Of a DNA stretch of 5,954 bases, positions 5,780 through 5,954 are shown piece by piece. The stretch comes from Chloroflexota bacterium. GTDB taxonomy: Bacteria; Chloroflexota; UBA6077; CF-72. Positions within the stretch are counted from its first letter, which is position 1. Each line of letters opens with the position of its first letter. The position numbers and the translations under genes are program-made. The notes beneath the pieces were generated by a model, which was given only the letters and a program-made list of their open reading frames with translations, did no database searches and was not told the origin of the DNA. Where the stretch lies: positions 1 to 5,954 of the forward strand of contig JAFAPL010000333.1 of the NCBI GenBank assembly GCA_019247135.1, given 5' to 3'.

Positions 5780-5953
5780 TCATCGAGCCACGTACCCATT
5801 GGCCAGCAGCGCCTGCACGATACTGGCGACTTCGGTCGCGGTGAGCCGGCCATCGGCCCGGTACCACTTGTAGACCCAGAAGCAGGCTCCGAGCAACCCG
5901 AATACCGCCACGGTCGGATCCAGATCCCGCAGCTCACCTGTGCGGCGGCCCGC
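5780..5953 (-). CDS. TetR/AcrR-family transcriptional regulator, C-terminal end (5' part beyond window)
   Basis: Reading the minus strand in from the right edge gives an open frame of 57 residues ending in TGA (5780-5782). It begins AGRRTGELRDLDPTVAV, continues with the hydrophobic FGLLGACFWVYKWY, then RADGRLTATEVASIVQALLANG, and ends YVAR. This is the typical last two helices of TetR/AcrR repressors: (G)xLRxLDPxxAxxxLLGxxxWxxxWYrpDGxLxxxExA followed by a short hydrophobic helix. That C-terminal region forms the dimer interface and effector-pocket side; the DNA-binding helix-turn-helix lies beyond the window. Other open frames overlapping here are out-of-frame shadows. The regulator's targets are unknown; it converges on the operon and need not control it. 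Confidence in the family is fairly high from the RDLDPTVA...WYRADGRLT pattern, which I recognise from memory. Confidence 0.75.
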   Translation of the reverse strand, partial: AGRRTGELRDLDPTVAVFGLLGACFWVYKWYRADGRLTATEVASIVQALLANGYVAR

Positions 5954-5954
5954 G

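Noticed and set aside
5689..5937. Minus-strand open frame of 82 codons near the right edge
   Set aside because: It is the wrong frame over the TetR-type C-terminus; the other minus frame gives the recognisable protein end.

Overview
The window comes from a high-GC bacterial chromosome and holds ordinary housekeeping and envelope genes with tight spacing. No phage, insertion sequence, CRISPR array or rRNA/tRNA gene is visible. The mix of genes (an ATIC-like PurH tail, an S9C peptidase, an MptA/B-like GT-C mannosyltransferase, a fold-type IV aminotransferase ending in a 'W.TPVY' motif, a DUF4232 secreted protein and a TetR-type regulator) fits a terrestrial actinobacterial or Chloroflexota/Dormibacterota-type lineage. 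That placement is inference only.

Layout, left to right: (1) 2-406 (+) is the 3' end of a purH-type AICAR formyltransferase gene. (2) 407-515 is a convergent intergenic gap packed with inverted repeats, probably a two-way terminator. (3) 516-2528 (-) is a complete S9 prolyl-oligopeptidase-family serine peptidase (beta-propeller plus alpha/beta hydrolase, intact catalytic triad). (4) 2529-2582 is a very short divergent gap. It carries the same hexamer, TACGCT, on each strand, placed 6 or 7 bases before a start codon, which looks like a pair of back-to-back leaderless promoters. (5) 2583-5532 (+) is a tightly overlapping three-gene unit: polytopic GT-C glycosyltransferase, branched-chain aminotransferase, and secreted DUF4232 protein. 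(6) 5533-5779 is non-coding, with several inverted repeats. (7) 5780-5953 (-) is the C-terminal end of a TetR/AcrR-family regulator running off the right edge.

The peptidase recycles peptides in the cytosol and the aminotransferase handles leucine, isoleucine and valine, so both touch amino-acid metabolism. The glycosyltransferase and the DUF4232 protein act at or outside the membrane. The overlap of the three plus-strand genes implies co-transcription, but I see no single pathway joining them. I found no clearly new biological system. The most interesting points are the mirrored leaderless promoter pair, the unusual operon composition, and the regulator tail that is easy to miss at the right end.
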